A stretch of 64,000 nt of DNA from Hysterium pulicare CBS 123377 (Eukaryota; Ascomycota; Dothideomycetes; Hysteriales; Hysteriaceae): assembly GCA_000467715.1 (NCBI GenBank), contig AJFK01000981.1, forward strand, positions 1 to 64,000, read 5' to 3'. Shown here in pieces: positions 9,311 to 21,711 of this stretch (position 1 is the first letter of the stretch; each line of letters starts with the position of its first letter). The position numbers and the translations under genes are program-made. Under the pieces are notes generated by a model. The model saw nothing but the letters and a program-made list of their open reading frames with translations, had not been told where the DNA came from and made no database searches.

Positions 9311-10939
9311 AGTGCAACCTTGGTTCCATTGCCCGAGCACAGAGTGAGCGTCAAATTCTCCTCCCACGGGCCAGGATCTCTAGACTCAATGGTTTGAAAC
9401 TCTTGCACAATCCGGACAAGAACGTAGCTAGCCTCTGTCAAGGCGTACTGCTGTCCTAGGCAGATCCTAGGTCCGCCGTTGAAGGGAAGGTACTCCCACC
9501 CTCCCATTCGAAGCTTCTCCCAGCGTTCGGGCTTGTATTCCTCGGCATCGAGGCCATAAAAGTCCGGTCGACGGTGCATGGTGTAGACGCTATAGGCCAC
9601 CATGGTGCCTTTTGGAACGAAGACGGGGGACTTGCCATCAGGCCCGCCACCGGTGGGAAGGCAGGTGTCGCGCATTGCAAGGCGGGCGTTGTTGGGGACG
9701 AGAGGATGCATGCGTAGAGCTGTGAGTGGAATCAGTATTCGTCATAGAGCAGGCCAGCATTTTGGAGTTTTGTGAGACAAAAAGTTCGACGCTGGTGGAC
9801 TTACACTCATTCAAGCAATACTTGACATATTTCAAATTCCTCAATTGTTCATATGTCGGTGTCTTGCCCTTCAGCTGGGCCACTTCTCCCCTCAATTTGG
9901 CATAGACCTCCGGACGCTTCGCAATCTCAAAGAACATGTTGCTGAGCAGACCAGCGGTGGTATCCCGGCCTGCAAGCAGAACGTTCAACAATTCGTCTCG
10001 TATTCTCTTCTTGTCGTTGGTCGATTTCGCAAGCTCATGCAAGAACACATACTGTTTTTCCTCCATAGCGCCAGTTTTCTCAACGTCATGAGCCTCACGA
10101 TAGTGAATTGCTGCATCGACATATTTGTCGACATATTCGTGGCAGATGCGTCTTGCTTCCCTGCTCTTCCTGTCTCGCTTTAGGAACGAAAGACTGCCTA
10201 GTCTAGAACGTGCCATAATATCTGCCTGTGCATCTGCGAAAGCTTCAGCGAATGCATCGTCATCGTTATAAGTACCCTGAGTGCCCTCGACAAACTTTCG
10301 CAGCGAATGGGTCGAGTGGCCAAACAGGAATTCCGTCGCTGAGTCAATCGTCATTCGGAAGAACAGCTCTTGCATGTCTACAGTGGATCCATCTCTCGGG
10401 ATAGCTTTGAAGAACCACTTAAGATGGCGCTCAAAGGCTCTAATATCAGCCACTTGTTCCTTTGCAAAGTTTGGCCGGAGCATGTGGCGAGAATTCGCCC
10501 AACGTTCGCCGTCCGTAGTGAAAAGGCCATACCCAAGGAGTGGGCCAAAGGAGTGCTGGCGGTTTTTGCCGACGCTGTAATCCTTGAACTTGATTGAGAG
10601 AATGGTTTTGATGTTCTCCGGTTCTATAGTGAGGATGAGCGGTAAGGTGAAGAGTCGAGAAGCTATAGTTGTACCATGGCGGTTGAAGCGGTTTTGACTA
10701 GTGATGAGCACTTGCCTTGCTGCGTTACGTTTGAAGTTTTCGCGCATGAGATCTAGTGCGAAGAAGGGATCTTTGTAGGGTAAGCGGGCTCGAAGCGGTT
10801 TGCAGCCATTCTCACGAATGAAGCGGCGGCGAGTGAGGTAGAGTGCCATGCGGTTGTAGACGACATAGGTGATGAAAATGCCAACCGCCAAGTACAGAAG
10901 CATTGGCGGCGCTGGCTGCTCTGTCTGTATGACGGACAT
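9298..10939 (-). CDS. Cytochrome P450, CYP52-like (alkane/fatty-acid hydroxylase type)
   Basis: Model: exons 9805-10939 and 9298-9719 with an 85-nt intron (GTAAGT donor, CACAG acceptor), 518 residues. The N-terminal anchor is near residues 12-34 ([16 protein letters not shown]). The I-helix oxygen-binding motif [10 protein letters not shown], the K-helix ExxR (ESLR, created exactly by the splice) and the haem loop [10 protein letters not shown] are all present and intact. Motifs such as [27 protein letters not shown] resemble CYP52/CYP539 fungal enzymes, which hydroxylate the omega end of alkanes or fatty acids at the ER. The substrate is inferred from family only. The frame extends upstream to 11299, but residues before 10939 look non-coding. 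The start MSVIQTEQP is chosen for the anchor position. Confidence 0.92.
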
Positions 10940-12198
10940 TCTGGAGGCTGACGTCCAGCCCAGGGCTCTGAAGAGAGAAGGGCAGTTGGTGTAAGGCTTC
11001 GGGTGGTGGACGAAGGCGATATGTTTTCGAATGAAAGTAGAGTGAAAGACTAGGGTGTCACGAGCTCCAGAAAACGTGTATGTAATGAAGGCGACGAGCT
11101 TAGATAAAACGGATTGGGGCCCGAAAACGTGCTCCCGTCTACCTAAGAGGAAGGAGCGGGTGGGAGCTAGTCGGGCACGTCGGGCAGATGTGGACCCGGT
11201 GAGAGTATACAGAAGTCCTTCACAGCATCTCCGTTGAGTCGAAAGGTTACTCTTTGAACATGCAAATACAATGAAAGTGAGACAGTGGCCAGCAAGCAAG
11301 AACCGAGCTTGTTCTTACGGCTACCAAAGGCGGGGAATGCAGCGACAACCAGGCCTTTGATGAAAGAAAAATCAGACGTGTGAGAAGAAGGGAAGTCTCT
11401 GGACGTGGAGGTATAGTTACGCAGATCAGACTACTATTTATTAATCCATGGCCGTTGTTCCCGCCGAGCAGCGCCCTGGTCAATCATGATGGTGTAGCAG
11501 CCGTTGAGATTTGAATCTCGGCGATGCCGGACAGGCATCAAAGCAAGCCTAAAACTGCCCTCATCAAACACCACAAAGGGAAGGTAAGCGCGTAAAATAT
11601 TCTCTTATAGGCTTCCTTCCATTACCTAGCTATGTCCTGCGTTTCGAGTCCAGATGATCGCTTTCAATCATGATTGGGGTTCAGCGCAGAACCGAAGGAA
11701 CGGGGTCGGAGGATTCATATCAAATGCCGTACCTAACCTATTCTAGTTCGTGCAACTAGTCGTCACATCGGCATAGCATCTGCATCCAGGCTGTCATCTT
11801 GTAAATCTGTATTGCATTTATACATGGCCCAACCGAGCGGAAAGGCTAAAGAGAGTGGACGCTTGGATGCAGTCTTCATCCATTGAGAACTGCTAATTGA
11901 AAGGTTATCTCAAAGCTGACGCCAGCAGGATTGATCATGGCCGATCGTTAATTCTGTTGTCCAGATCAAGCCACGACCAGACGTTGGTGCTGTAGAACAG
12001 TATCTGCTTCCAACTCACTTCCATCCACGATAACCATTGTCCAAGGAGAACAAGCTTTTCGGCCCCCATAGTTGACTCTCAGCCGCACCTGTTCATTTTG
12101 CCACCTAGTCAGGTATACTTCGAGTTCGGATATAAAAATGCCATTTTCTTACTCTATAATCCGGATATGCCGATGCACTTCAGCTTGTGGAAGAAACA
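10940..12198. other. Intergenic region upstream of P450
   Basis: About 1.26 kb holding the P450 promoter and the 3' end of the next gene. No additional gene is supported. A short inverted repeat at 11506-11519 (GAGATT-TG-AATCTC) was noted and not given a function. Confidence 0.5.
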
Positions 12199-13926
12199 TC
12201 AGGTCGAACTGCTCTTTGTGTTGCCGATGCTAGGTGGCGATTTGTGTGGAATCGGCGAAAGGCTGTCAGACAGGGCTTGCTTTGCGAGCGGTATCTCGCG
12301 TGCTCCCCAAAGGACATGGTTTCTTTCATGCATTCTCTTCTTGGCATTGGAAACAGAGTCTCGATGCATGAAAAGTTCTGGCGTGAGCCCTCCGGAATGG
12401 AAGATGCGTTGACGAGCCAGCGTAACCGAGTCGCGGTGACCTCTGAACTTCATTTCAGACTCGTCCATATTAGACAACCGACGAACCGAAGGCGGCTTTC
12501 GTGCTCGTCTACTTGCTCCAATTAGACGACTTGGTGGTCTTCCACCCTCAGGATCCGGCACAGCAAGGAAGTTTCGTTGGTCGGGAGAGGGGTCTTCGTC
12601 CGTGTCCGTATCCGTGGCCTTGTCCATAGACGGGATATGTTGCGTTTCTGGAGCACTTTTGATACTAGAAGGGCGTGAGGGATGCCGTGAAGGACCTGTA
12701 CTCGGCCTTTCACTATTTGGGGGAGCGATTATGAGCATATCCTCGTCATCAACGGTGCAGTCATAATGAGGCAAGGAATTGTGAGGGTTGTCTGAAAAGA
12801 CCAGAATCTCGGTCTTGAAATGCCGAGATCCACTACTTCCATCTCTTGAGTGGCCTTCACCCCAGGACCACTCGCTCAACTTGCTATTAACACGCTCTAG
12901 GCCCGCGGGCGCAGAAGACCCAGGTGCTTGCAAAGCATCGCTAGCGGAGGATCTACGGCGATGGTGATGGAAAGGGTTATCATCTGCCGGCACGTCATCC
13001 CAGACTACCTCATATACACCGCTGCGAGATTCGACAACCTGTACTGTAGGTGTTGCTAAATCAGGTCCAAATGCCTCCGAAGCCGAACCATCATCAGTTC
13101 GCCATAAAGGTACAATTGCAACGACATGGACGTCGGTATGAGTAAGTGCAGTATCTGCGATAGTGCTTTTCGTTGCAGGGCCTGGCAGTGATGGCTTTCT
13201 GGCAGGTAATTTACCGGTAAGCTTTCGTGTTCCGTCGTATTCTGCTGTCCACGCCTTGAGTGGAGGCAAAGAAAGTTGTTTTTTGAGAGTTGGGGTTTCA
13301 AAGTCCACTGTCTTTACTCGACGAAGTATTCGATTTCCTCTGAGGCTTTCTCCTTCTGCCTCTGGTTCATCGGGCGGTGTAGAAGGCGCCGTTATCGATT
13401 TCTTCATGCAAGGCTTCAACGGAAAAAAGCCATTCGCATTTGAGCTACTCCTTCGTGTCTGGCTACGTTGAGGTTGTGGAGAGGGTTCACCATCAGAGTA
13501 GTCCAACACAGTGGCGGGAAACCAAGTGAAGCGTGGGGAACCTGGGCTGGCCGCGTCTTTCTTTTGGAATAGGCCTGGTGCGGTGCTGACACGTCGAACT
13601 CTCCAGGGTCTGACCCAAGGCGTTCCTGTTGGAGTCGTTTGAAGTCGAAGTTGTTTCTGTAGCATTATCGAGTCCCTCTTTCGGCCCTTGCATTGTGTGG
13701 TCGTTTGCAGTTCCGAGTTACTTGCGCGACGTTTCAAGGCTAATGCGACTCCACCTAGGCTCGCCGATTGCGGTTCAGTTATATCCCCCGAATTATAGGC
13801 GGTCCTTTGGTGCTCGGATTCGTCGTCATCTCCGAGATGGAGGTCTGGAAAGAACGCTTCACTTTCTGCCTCCCGGTTTGAAAAGAAGGGAGTAAGTGCA
13901 CTATGTGTTACGGAAGGACTCGACAT
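12199..13926 (-). CDS. Fungal disordered protein with two HRDSV motifs
   Basis: Single exon, 575 residues, ATG at 13926. Mostly Ser/Pro/Arg-rich and probably disordered, with conserved-looking islands: KQLRLQTTPTGTPWVRPWRV, FTWFPATVLDYSD, KPCMKKSITAPSTPP, RVKTVDFETP, and YEVVWDDVP. Near the C-terminus a motif occurs twice, HRDSVTLARQRIF at residue 497 and HRDSVSNAKKRMH at residue 521, which resembles a short basic helix duplicated in tandem. Multiple RRxS and SP sites suggest phosphorylation. No enzyme domain is seen and I do not recognise the family. Upstream and downstream intergenic spaces are long, so it stands alone. Confidence 0.8.
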   Translation of the reverse strand: MSSPSVTHSALTPFFSNREAESEAFFPDLHLGDDDESEHQRTAYNSGDITEPQSASLGGVALALKRRASNSELQTTTQCKGRKRDSIMLQKQLRLQTTPTGTPWVRPWRVRRVSTAPGLFQKKDAASPGSPRFTWFPATVLDYSDGEPSPQPQRSQTRRSSSNANGFFPLKPCMKKSITAPSTPPDEPEAEGESLRGNRILRRVKTVDFETPTLKKQLSLPPLKAWTAEYDGTRKLTGKLPARKPSLPGPATKSTIADTALTHTDVHVVAIVPLWRTDDGSASEAFGPDLATPTVQVVESRSGVYEVVWDDVPADDNPFHHHRRRSSASDALQAPGSSAPAGLERVNSKLSEWSWGEGHSRDGSSGSRHFKTEILVFSDNPHNSLPHYDCTVDDEDMLIIAPPNSERPSTGPSRHPSRPSSIKSAPETQHIPSMDKATDTDTDEDPSPDQRNFLAVPDPEGGRPPSRLIGASRRARKPPSVRRLSNMDESEMKFRGHRDSVTLARQRIFHSGGLTPELFMHRDSVSNAKKRMHERNHVLWGAREIPLAKQALSDSLSPIPHKSPPSIGNTKSSST

Positions 13927-15476
13927 GCCGTGTTGTGGAGTAAGGTTTGAAGGAGAAGAGTGGAGTAACAGCTGTTAAGTGAGCAATGCACAAGCGTTTC
14001 CAGTCACCAGAGTTAGGAGCAGTGAGATGTGAGTACAAGTCCAACCCCATGAAAGTAGTAATATGGCTCGCACTAGGGAAGAGTAAGGTAAAAGGGTATT
14101 CCAGAAACACGGTGCTTGGGGTTTTGTATCTTTGAACGGCAGAGAATGGAGGCTTGATTTAGAACTTAGGGAGGTTAAAAGGTTGGAGGTTGGAGATGGG
14201 AGCGCAAGCGGTCGTGAGTAGTACGACTCGATCGACAAAGGAAAGAGCGTCACACCTAGTGCCACCGCCGTATCTAGGAGAGCTTGACTTACCTGTAATT
14301 GTGTCCTGAGGTCAGGAATAACATCTATACATGGAGTAGTCGAAATAGAAACTCTGTATGTTGATGCAAAACAACACTTTTTGAGGTTCAGAACAAATTG
14401 CTTTTGTTTGTAATTGATAAGGGTAAGTCATACCGAGTACTTCCAAAGAGTCATATCATGCATATCAAGTAAACACCAGCTCTCTGGAAGTTCCCCATGT
14501 CCATGTCGCGAAGTCAAGAGGTTATCTTCACGTTGTGCTTCGGTGACTAGCCAAAAGCTTCTCCAGCGTGCCCCATGCACACCGCGTAATAGCCTGCCCA
14601 AATGCCATGCCTTCAGTGTTGGCTCCTATAGATTTGGTATTCGTTTTCTGAACCAAACAGCCGCTTACATGGGAAACAGAGAAAGACTCTAGATGAACGG
14701 CGATCTATATTGCAACATGGGGATGTCGTCTTGTAAGAATGATCTCGAACTTGTTCCCGTACCAAGACATGAGTAACACCCCGAACATACACACTTGAAC
14801 CGGTAGCGAGCTTGCATTGCGTAATAGCTCTCCAGAAGGCTATACAGTGTGCTTATACCATCCTCGTTCAAAAGCAGGGGCATACTGAAAGGAGATTCAG
14901 GAGACTAGAACGAGCATACTGACTGCGAGGTTCGCCTAAAGAATTGATCTGTGTGACAACAGCAGGAAGACGACCTGCATTTCGAGAGGCGCAGAACAGC
15001 TGTCGGTAGAGGAAGGCTCGCAACTTGGACTATTGAATGCTTGATTTCCAGATATCCAAAGACGGAAAAGTCCGAGATGTGAATGGGATGGGTTAAGAAG
15101 TTGAGATCAACAGCTCAAAGCTCGGATATCGTTGCCGCGCACGTGCCACGATTCCAATTCATTCGTTCGCTGGGACGCTTGGATGGACTCCCTCTAGCAA
15201 TGTCGATCAGCGGCCCAGCGCCGCGGGAGAGGTGATTGTTTGACACGATGTTGTCATATCCCGGCCATGCAGGAACACGAACCGGCGGCGTTCACTCGCG
15301 TGGAGCTTCAACTTCCCCTGTCCACCATTTCAACCCACGTGCTTCCATATGAAATGTCACTGCATCCATCCCACACACGGTTGATTTGAGAGCTGCGAAT
15401 TGCGACGGCATGGAGCTTTGGTAGATATATGACTGTAGTCTCAACGCAATCCTAGCACCAGCTGCAATCGTTCAAT
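13927..15476. other. Divergent intergenic region, nothing recognised
   Basis: About 1.55 kb between the start of the disordered-protein gene and the start of the phytase-like gene. It must contain both promoters. No reading frame or RNA gene is supported. Confidence 0.5.
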
Positions 15477-17197
15477 ATGCTAATTCCCTCAGTCATCCTC
15501 GTCGGCCTTCTACATGTTGGCGCTACTTTTGCGGATCCTCGCCCGGCGAAACCAACCTCAACATCCTCACCTGCACCAGTAGTTACTCAAACTACCTGCA
15601 ATGGCAAAGTCTACACGTATGAGGAGCTTGCTGGTTACGGCTTTTTAGCTTCGGACGCTCGAGACAAATTCGGGGACACCATTGGTGGCATTGGTAGCGC
15701 AATTGCGCTCGATAAGGGAACTTGGAAAAAGAAGGGAAAGAGTGCCTATGAAGGCATCCTATATGGCCTACCGGACCGTGGATGGAATACCGTGGGCACA
15801 CAGAACACCCAGTCGAGAATCCACAAGTTCAGCGTCACTCTTCACATTGTGTCTAACGCTACAGTTGCCAACCCATCACCGCCAAATGTACAAATCGAAT
15901 ACCTTGACACGTTACTGCTCACTGGCCCCGATGGGACTCCTACTACTGGTCTTGATGCAGATGCCGTGGGCCATGCCTCCTTCCCCGGATTTCCAGACCT
16001 CCCGGTTGCTACCTACACCGGAGATGGGTTCGGAGGACCTGGAAAAGGCGGGAAGCGTATTTCGCTCGATACCGAAGGCTTGTTCCTGGGTGATGATGGT
16101 TCATTCTGGATCAGCGATGAGTATGGACCCTATGTCTACCAATTCAACAAGGATGGAAAAATGATCCAGGCTATCAGGCCTCCGGATGCGTTCATCCCTA
16201 TTCGAAACGGAAGCGAAAGGTAAGCATTTGGTAGATCAACTTCGATAAAGGTACTCACACCTCCGCAGCTTCAGTTCCAATACTCCCCCAATCTACAATC
16301 TAAACCTCACGGTTACGCCTGCTGATCCTGTCACTGGCCGTCAGAATAACCAAGGTTTTGAAGGATTGACTGTTAGCCCTAATGGAAAGGACATGTTTGT
16401 CTTGATCCAAAGTGCTCTGTACGTACTAAGGCGGTTCTGAGCGGAACCCATTGCTAACAAAACGAAAGGGAGCAGGAAGGTGGAACCAAATCCAAGAATC
16501 GTCGTAATGCTCGTCTAGTGCACTACCAGCTTTCTGGTCGTCATTCTCCTGCTTACGTTGGCGAGTACGTAGTCCAGCTTCCATTCTACAGCAATGGTTC
16601 AAAAGTCGCCGCTCAGTCCGACATCCACTATATTTCTCAGACTCAGTTCCTCGTCTTAGCCCGAGACTCTGGCTCTGGTCATGGCCAAAGTAGTTCTACA
16701 TCTCTGTACCGCAATGCCGATGTGTTCGATATCTCGAATGCGACTAACGTTAAGAGCGCCGTCCATGATGCCTTCAATGGCTCCGTTGCGAGTACCTCTG
16801 GTGTCTTGAACGCAGACATTACTCCTGCCACGTATTGCCCATGGCTCGCCTACAACGTGAACTCTCAGCTTAACAGATTTGGTGTTCATAACGGCGGGGT
16901 CCAAGATTCAGCGTTGTTGAACGAGAAATGGGAGAGTTTGGCTCTGTTGCCACTCGACGACGAGGATGGAAACGATAAAGATGGGAAAGAATACTACTTG
17001 TTTTCTTTCTCTGACAATGACTTCATCACTCAAAACGGTATGATCGCACTTCTTCGCTATACAGCACAGAAATGTTAACATATGCAGGTTACATCAATTT
17101 CGGAAAGAAGACGTACAAGGATGCGTCGGGCTTCAACCTTGATAACCAGGCGCTCGTCTTCAAAGTGAAGCTTCCCAAAGGCTCAAACCCGCTGTAA
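15477..17197 (+). CDS. Secreted phytase-like (esterase-like) beta-propeller protein
   Basis: Model: exons 15477-16219, 16269-16418, 16469-17037 and 17088-17197, giving 523 residues; the three introns are 49, 50 and 50 nt. A signal peptide covers about residues 1-19 (LIPSVILVGLLHVGATFA). The rest matches the phytase-like/esterase-like family (PF13449 type): DTIGGIGSAIALDKG, GLPDRGWNT, YTGDGFGG, LDTEGLFLGDDGSFWISDEYGPYVYQF, NQGFEGLTVSPNG and KWESLALLPLDD. These correspond to the DxEG and SDEYGP motifs of the propeller. Members are secreted; a phosphatase or esterase role is assumed for the family rather than proven. Several N-x-S/T sites are present. The gene stands alone on its strand with a clear 5' leader. 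Confidence 0.88.
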
Positions 17198-19283
17198 CCA
17201 CCACACGCATGAGATGTACACATGAGGCTCAGAGAGGACTCTGTTAACGTTGATATACTACGTTCATATTGTTCCGCATGGTTGGTTTGAGCTTTGCGAT
17301 ATGTAACAAAGTGCTTTCGCTACCGCAAATTTCTTCTTCCTCTCCTTAGTTGTGTCTAACTGAAAAGCTCATTATTGTACGCCTGGGGTCAACCGTGCGA
17401 AAGGTAAGAGATCATAATGCAAACACGAAAGGAGTCTTTGTTATGTAGATAAGATCATCGATAATGTACATATACGACGAGGAGTGCTTCCCGCCCTGCC
17501 CGCCATCAAAGGGCACAACACACCGCCGGGCGATAATTTCTTGCGCCTCCTTTGTAATCGCATTCGCGATGCAGTGAAATCATCATTCACGCAAATAGAT
17601 ACCCGTGTGCCATCTGTCCGAATGCCTCAATACAATATCGCTCAGTGGTTGCACGCTCACACATGCATGCCTGAATAATATGCGTTCTTATGGCTGGCCT
17701 ACTTGACTCGCTTGCAGGTTGAGGACCTCCGCACTTTTCACTAGCCCTCATCCATCCCCGGGGCAGATCAGCAATACCAAAGGTACCGAAGTAAAAGGCG
17801 TGCATTATTCACAGCATTGATTATTTTGGTGTACACAGCGAAGAAGTTCAATATCGTCCATAACAATAGGATGAGAGAGGTAAAGATTTAGCAGTTCGAC
17901 CGATACGCCGCTGTCAACTCAGACAAAAGCACAGCAGGATCAAGACTTTCAAGCCTTTACACATAGTTCAGAGGCGTTTCTCCCTGAGTCCAAATCGGGT
18001 CGCTTCGTCAAGATGCATTATTACTATGTACAAATACGCGCCAGCCATCATCATCATCACGCAGCCCAGCCTCCCAATACAAGCTATCGATCAGGTGTTT
18101 TGAGATCGCGAATGCATGTGGCAGGTTGGAAGCTACACCGAAGACTTTCGAAATTAAAGGTTTCGAGATCTGATCTAGTGTAACCAAGCATTTGGGACCC
18201 GTTACCTTAGACCGGGACTACTGCGATCCAGACCCTACGTCCACAGTGAGAGGATTAGGGATGTTCCACCCACACCAGCTGGACAGTGTGTGTGACCGCT
18301 CTTGCAGCCTTCAATACTGATTACGCCGAGTGACTTGTTTTCTACACTGCCTCGTCCTAAAGGGAGCAGCCCTCGACATCTTTCGTTTTGACCGACCTTC
18401 CTCGTCTAAAGGACCGTTTCCTTTCTTTAGACTCGGACCTAGTTGGGGATCAAACAGTCTAGACTTTCATCCTCGATTTGAAGATCTATTTGCTCTAGGT
18501 AAAACCTTGAGATTTACATGCCGCTGTTCAGATCCAACGCAACGAAAGGATGTTGAAGGTTGAATCATAGCTGCGTGATCCTACTACCAACCAGCAGCTG
18601 GTGAGGAGTTAGGAGTCGCAACCTTTCGACATGACGCAAATGGACCGCTTGAAAGTATCCCGAATTGGCTGCATGAAATCTGCATGTCCCGAGCATCACA
18701 CTCTAACCACGCTTCTACCCAACCTCTGACGACGGGAGACCCCATACAACCCGAGATTTGCAGCAATGCATGAGGCAATCTGATTGCTCTAGCTTTGAAA
18801 GTGCGATTCAGTTTCGGACGCTAACAGTAGATGGTTGACTCAAACCAATCCATGTCGCCCAATCCCGCGAATCCGGAGCTGCAGGCTTGGTCTTCCCCGC
18901 AAAGTCTTCCCCAGCAATTTTCTCCACGACAGGAACAGACCTGGATCCATGGGGGAAATGGAGACGAAGGCTTGCTCAACAAGCGCTGACGGTTCCGCTC
19001 TGGAACGTCTTGACTCCTCGCCATCGACTCACTTGCGGTTGACTTTCTCCGAGCATCTCTCTGTCTTGCTTCAGGTCATGACCTGCATATAATATTTCCA
19101 ACATCCAGGCTGTCGGTGCTCATCTCAGTTCCACTTGTGTTCCTGCAATACTAAACGATCAGAGATACCAGGACGTCTCTTCTAGGTTGCTTCCCTCGAC
19201 GCATTTTTGCGGTAGTCGGGCTTTACTCTTGTTGCGTCTTTATTTGATACCCTAACATCTCATTCTTTCCGTCAAATCTGCTC
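17198..19283. other. Long intergenic region, nothing recognised
   Basis: About 2.1 kb between two plus-strand genes. It holds a short CAT microsatellite near 18047 and scattered short open frames without recognisable content. No gene, tRNA or transposon is supported. Confidence 0.5.
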
Positions 19284-21321
19284 ATGGCTCTAGACGACAA
19301 GCACGCAGTAGAGATGACGGAGGCAGCTGAAAGAGGAAGTGAGACCACGAAGACCGAGGATGTGCACGTCGTCAAGAAAGTCCATGCGGATGGAACCGTT
19401 GACTTGATTGATGCACATGCCATCGGTGGGAACGTTGAGGAGATGCCCAAGGGTTACTACTACAGTCTTCAGTTCATTGGCACAGTCACGGTAAGTTCCA
19501 CGACGGACAAATCGCCTCGATCTGAATCTATTCTAACGAATAGCAATAGGCAGTATGCACCGCTAGTATTTGTGCATATCTCGGATGGGTGTTGCCCGCA
19601 AATACTTTGTGAGTTGTAACCCTTTCATCTGTCCGCTTCACATGCCTTTCCTAACAGAAATGTTCAGAGCGCTCATCAACGAAGATATCGGCCCATCTAA
19701 AAATCTCAACTGGGTAGCCACTGTATGGACTCTCGGCACAGCCGTTGGGTTCCTTCTTGTTGGACGTCTCAGCGACATTTTTGGCCGCAAGTGGATGGTG
19801 ATGGGTACATCCATTCTCGGGCTCATCGGGTGTATTGTTGGAGCCACCGCAAAGAACATCAACACCCTGATCGGTGGCAACCTCTTGAATGGCCTGGCAG
19901 CTGCTGGTCAACTGTCTTTTGGTATCATTCTCGGAGAGCTTGTGCCAAACAAACACAGAGGTCCTATTGTCACCCTTGTCTTCCTTTCATCTCTTCCTTT
20001 TGCAGGTAAGTAACCTAAAGGCCCTCTGATGATTACCGTGGTACTGATTCATTGCCTAGTATTCGGCCCAATAATTGCTCGATTGTTCATCGAACGAACG
20101 GCAGCAGGCTGGCGCTGGAGTTACTATCTGGGGATCATCTTCTCTGCCATCTCGGTTATCCTTTATCAATTCTTATACCACCCTCCTTCTTATGACCAAC
20201 TCCACGTCCATGGCAAATCCAAGTGGCAGCAATTCAAGGAGCTTGACTTTATCGGTATCTTTCTTTATATCGCTGGCCTTGTTCTCTTCCTCATAGGTCT
20301 TTCTTGGGGCGGCAACGTCTACGCCTGGAAGAGTGCTCCCGTCATCTGCACCATCGTCATTGGCATATTGGTTCTGGTCGTCTTCGGCATATATGGTACG
20401 TCTAGAAGCCAAAAAAACCTTTTTCATTGGCGATGTTTCTAACTCAACCCAGAGGCTTTCTTCTTCAAGGGCACTACAGCCATTATGCCCCTCCGGCTCT
20501 TCAAGAAAATCGAGTTTGTTGCAATAGTGATGGTAGCAACAGTAGCGGCCATGGTTTACTACAGCTTGACCGTCTTATGGCCCACTATCCTCGGTACTAT
20601 TTACACGACAAACGTCATCAAGATTGGCTGGGCCAGCTCAGTCGTCGGTGGTGGTATCTTACTCGGCCAGACGTTCGGCGGTTTCGCTCTTTCATACCTA
20701 CCAAAAGTGAAGTGGCAAGTCATCATCCTCAGCTGCCTGGCTACCGCGTTCCTAGGAGCTCAAGCCGCCATGTCCGCTACCAACTACGCCATGTTTATCA
20801 CTTTTGGTGTCTTGGCCACCTTTGTCATCGGCTGGACCGATAACATCACCTTCCCTGGCGTCACCTTACTCTGGGAAGCCCAAGACATCGGCCTCGCAAC
20901 CGGCGTGCTGGGATCCATTCGCGCAGTCGGAGGTGCCGTTGCCCAAGCCCTTTATGTCAGCATCCTCACCACCAAAGTCACCGAATACCTCCCAAAATAC
21001 GTCGTCCCCGCGGCAACCGATGCCGGTCTACCTGCATCCTCAATTCCTGCTCTCTTCGCCGGCATCACCGCAGGCAACTTCACAGGCGTCCCCGGCATCA
21101 ACACAAAAATCATCGAGGCCACGGGAGCTGCTGTGCAACACGCCTATCTAGATAGCTTCCACGTTGTCTTCTACGCCACCATCCCCTTTGGAGCGCTTCT
21201 GATCTTCTTCGCTTGCTTGAGTCCTAATTTCGAGAAGTATTTGAGTAATAACGTCGCTAGGAGACTACAACATATGGGCAAGTTGGATGGTGAAGGAAGG
21301 GATTTCAGTGAGACCGTGTAA
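19284..21321 (+). CDS. MFS transporter, TRI12 (toxin/siderophore efflux) family
   Basis: Model: exons 19284-19490, 19550-19608, 19668-20005, 20060-20395 and 20453-21321, giving 602 residues. Introns are 54-59 nt with good branch points. A soluble N-terminus of about 60 residues (ending MPKGYYYSLQFIGT) is followed by some 13-14 membrane segments. The MFS loop motif appears as GRLSDIFGRKWMV, and the TRI12 family block as NKHRGPIVTLVFLSSLPFA and ERTAAGWRWSYYLG. WTDNITFPGVTLLWEAQDIGLATGVLGSIRAVGG is also typical. TRI12-family proteins export trichothecenes or related small molecules, and some take up siderophores. No biosynthetic gene cluster is seen next to it, so the cargo is unknown. Confidence 0.92.
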
Positions 21322-21711
21322 AGGGGGTTTTATCATGGAGGATATACCATGTTTTGAGCAGTTCTTAAAATAATATGCCGTGCAATTGCCTTGTTACGTT
21401 ATGTATAATGAAAACATTTAATGGCTGAGGAAGAAGCAATGCAATTGTAGCCGACGCTAAAGAAACCCTTCCTACTCAGCTAGGAAAGTAATTTCGAAAA
21501 GTGTCGATATCAGCACTAGTAAATCTGATCGGTGATCGACGCTTACTTACAATCTAGGCAAGTGTGAGTCCGGGGTGAAAGCCGGAGAAATATATATCCG
21601 ATTCAACATTGCCCTCAGAGCTCACACTTCGGCTTTCTTCAATCAAGCTTCCAATTCTCATATTTCCTAACCCAATGGCCTTAACAACTATACCGTCGGC
21701 AACATAGCACA
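21322..21711. other. Short intergenic region
   Basis: 390 bp between two plus-strand genes, holding a 3' UTR and a promoter. Nothing else is seen. Confidence 0.5.

Noticed and set aside
11506-11519. tRNA-like B-box, GAGATTTGAATCTC
   Set aside because: No matching A-box, acceptor stem or anticodon arm at proper spacing.
18047-18062. CAT microsatellite
   Set aside because: Too short to be informative.
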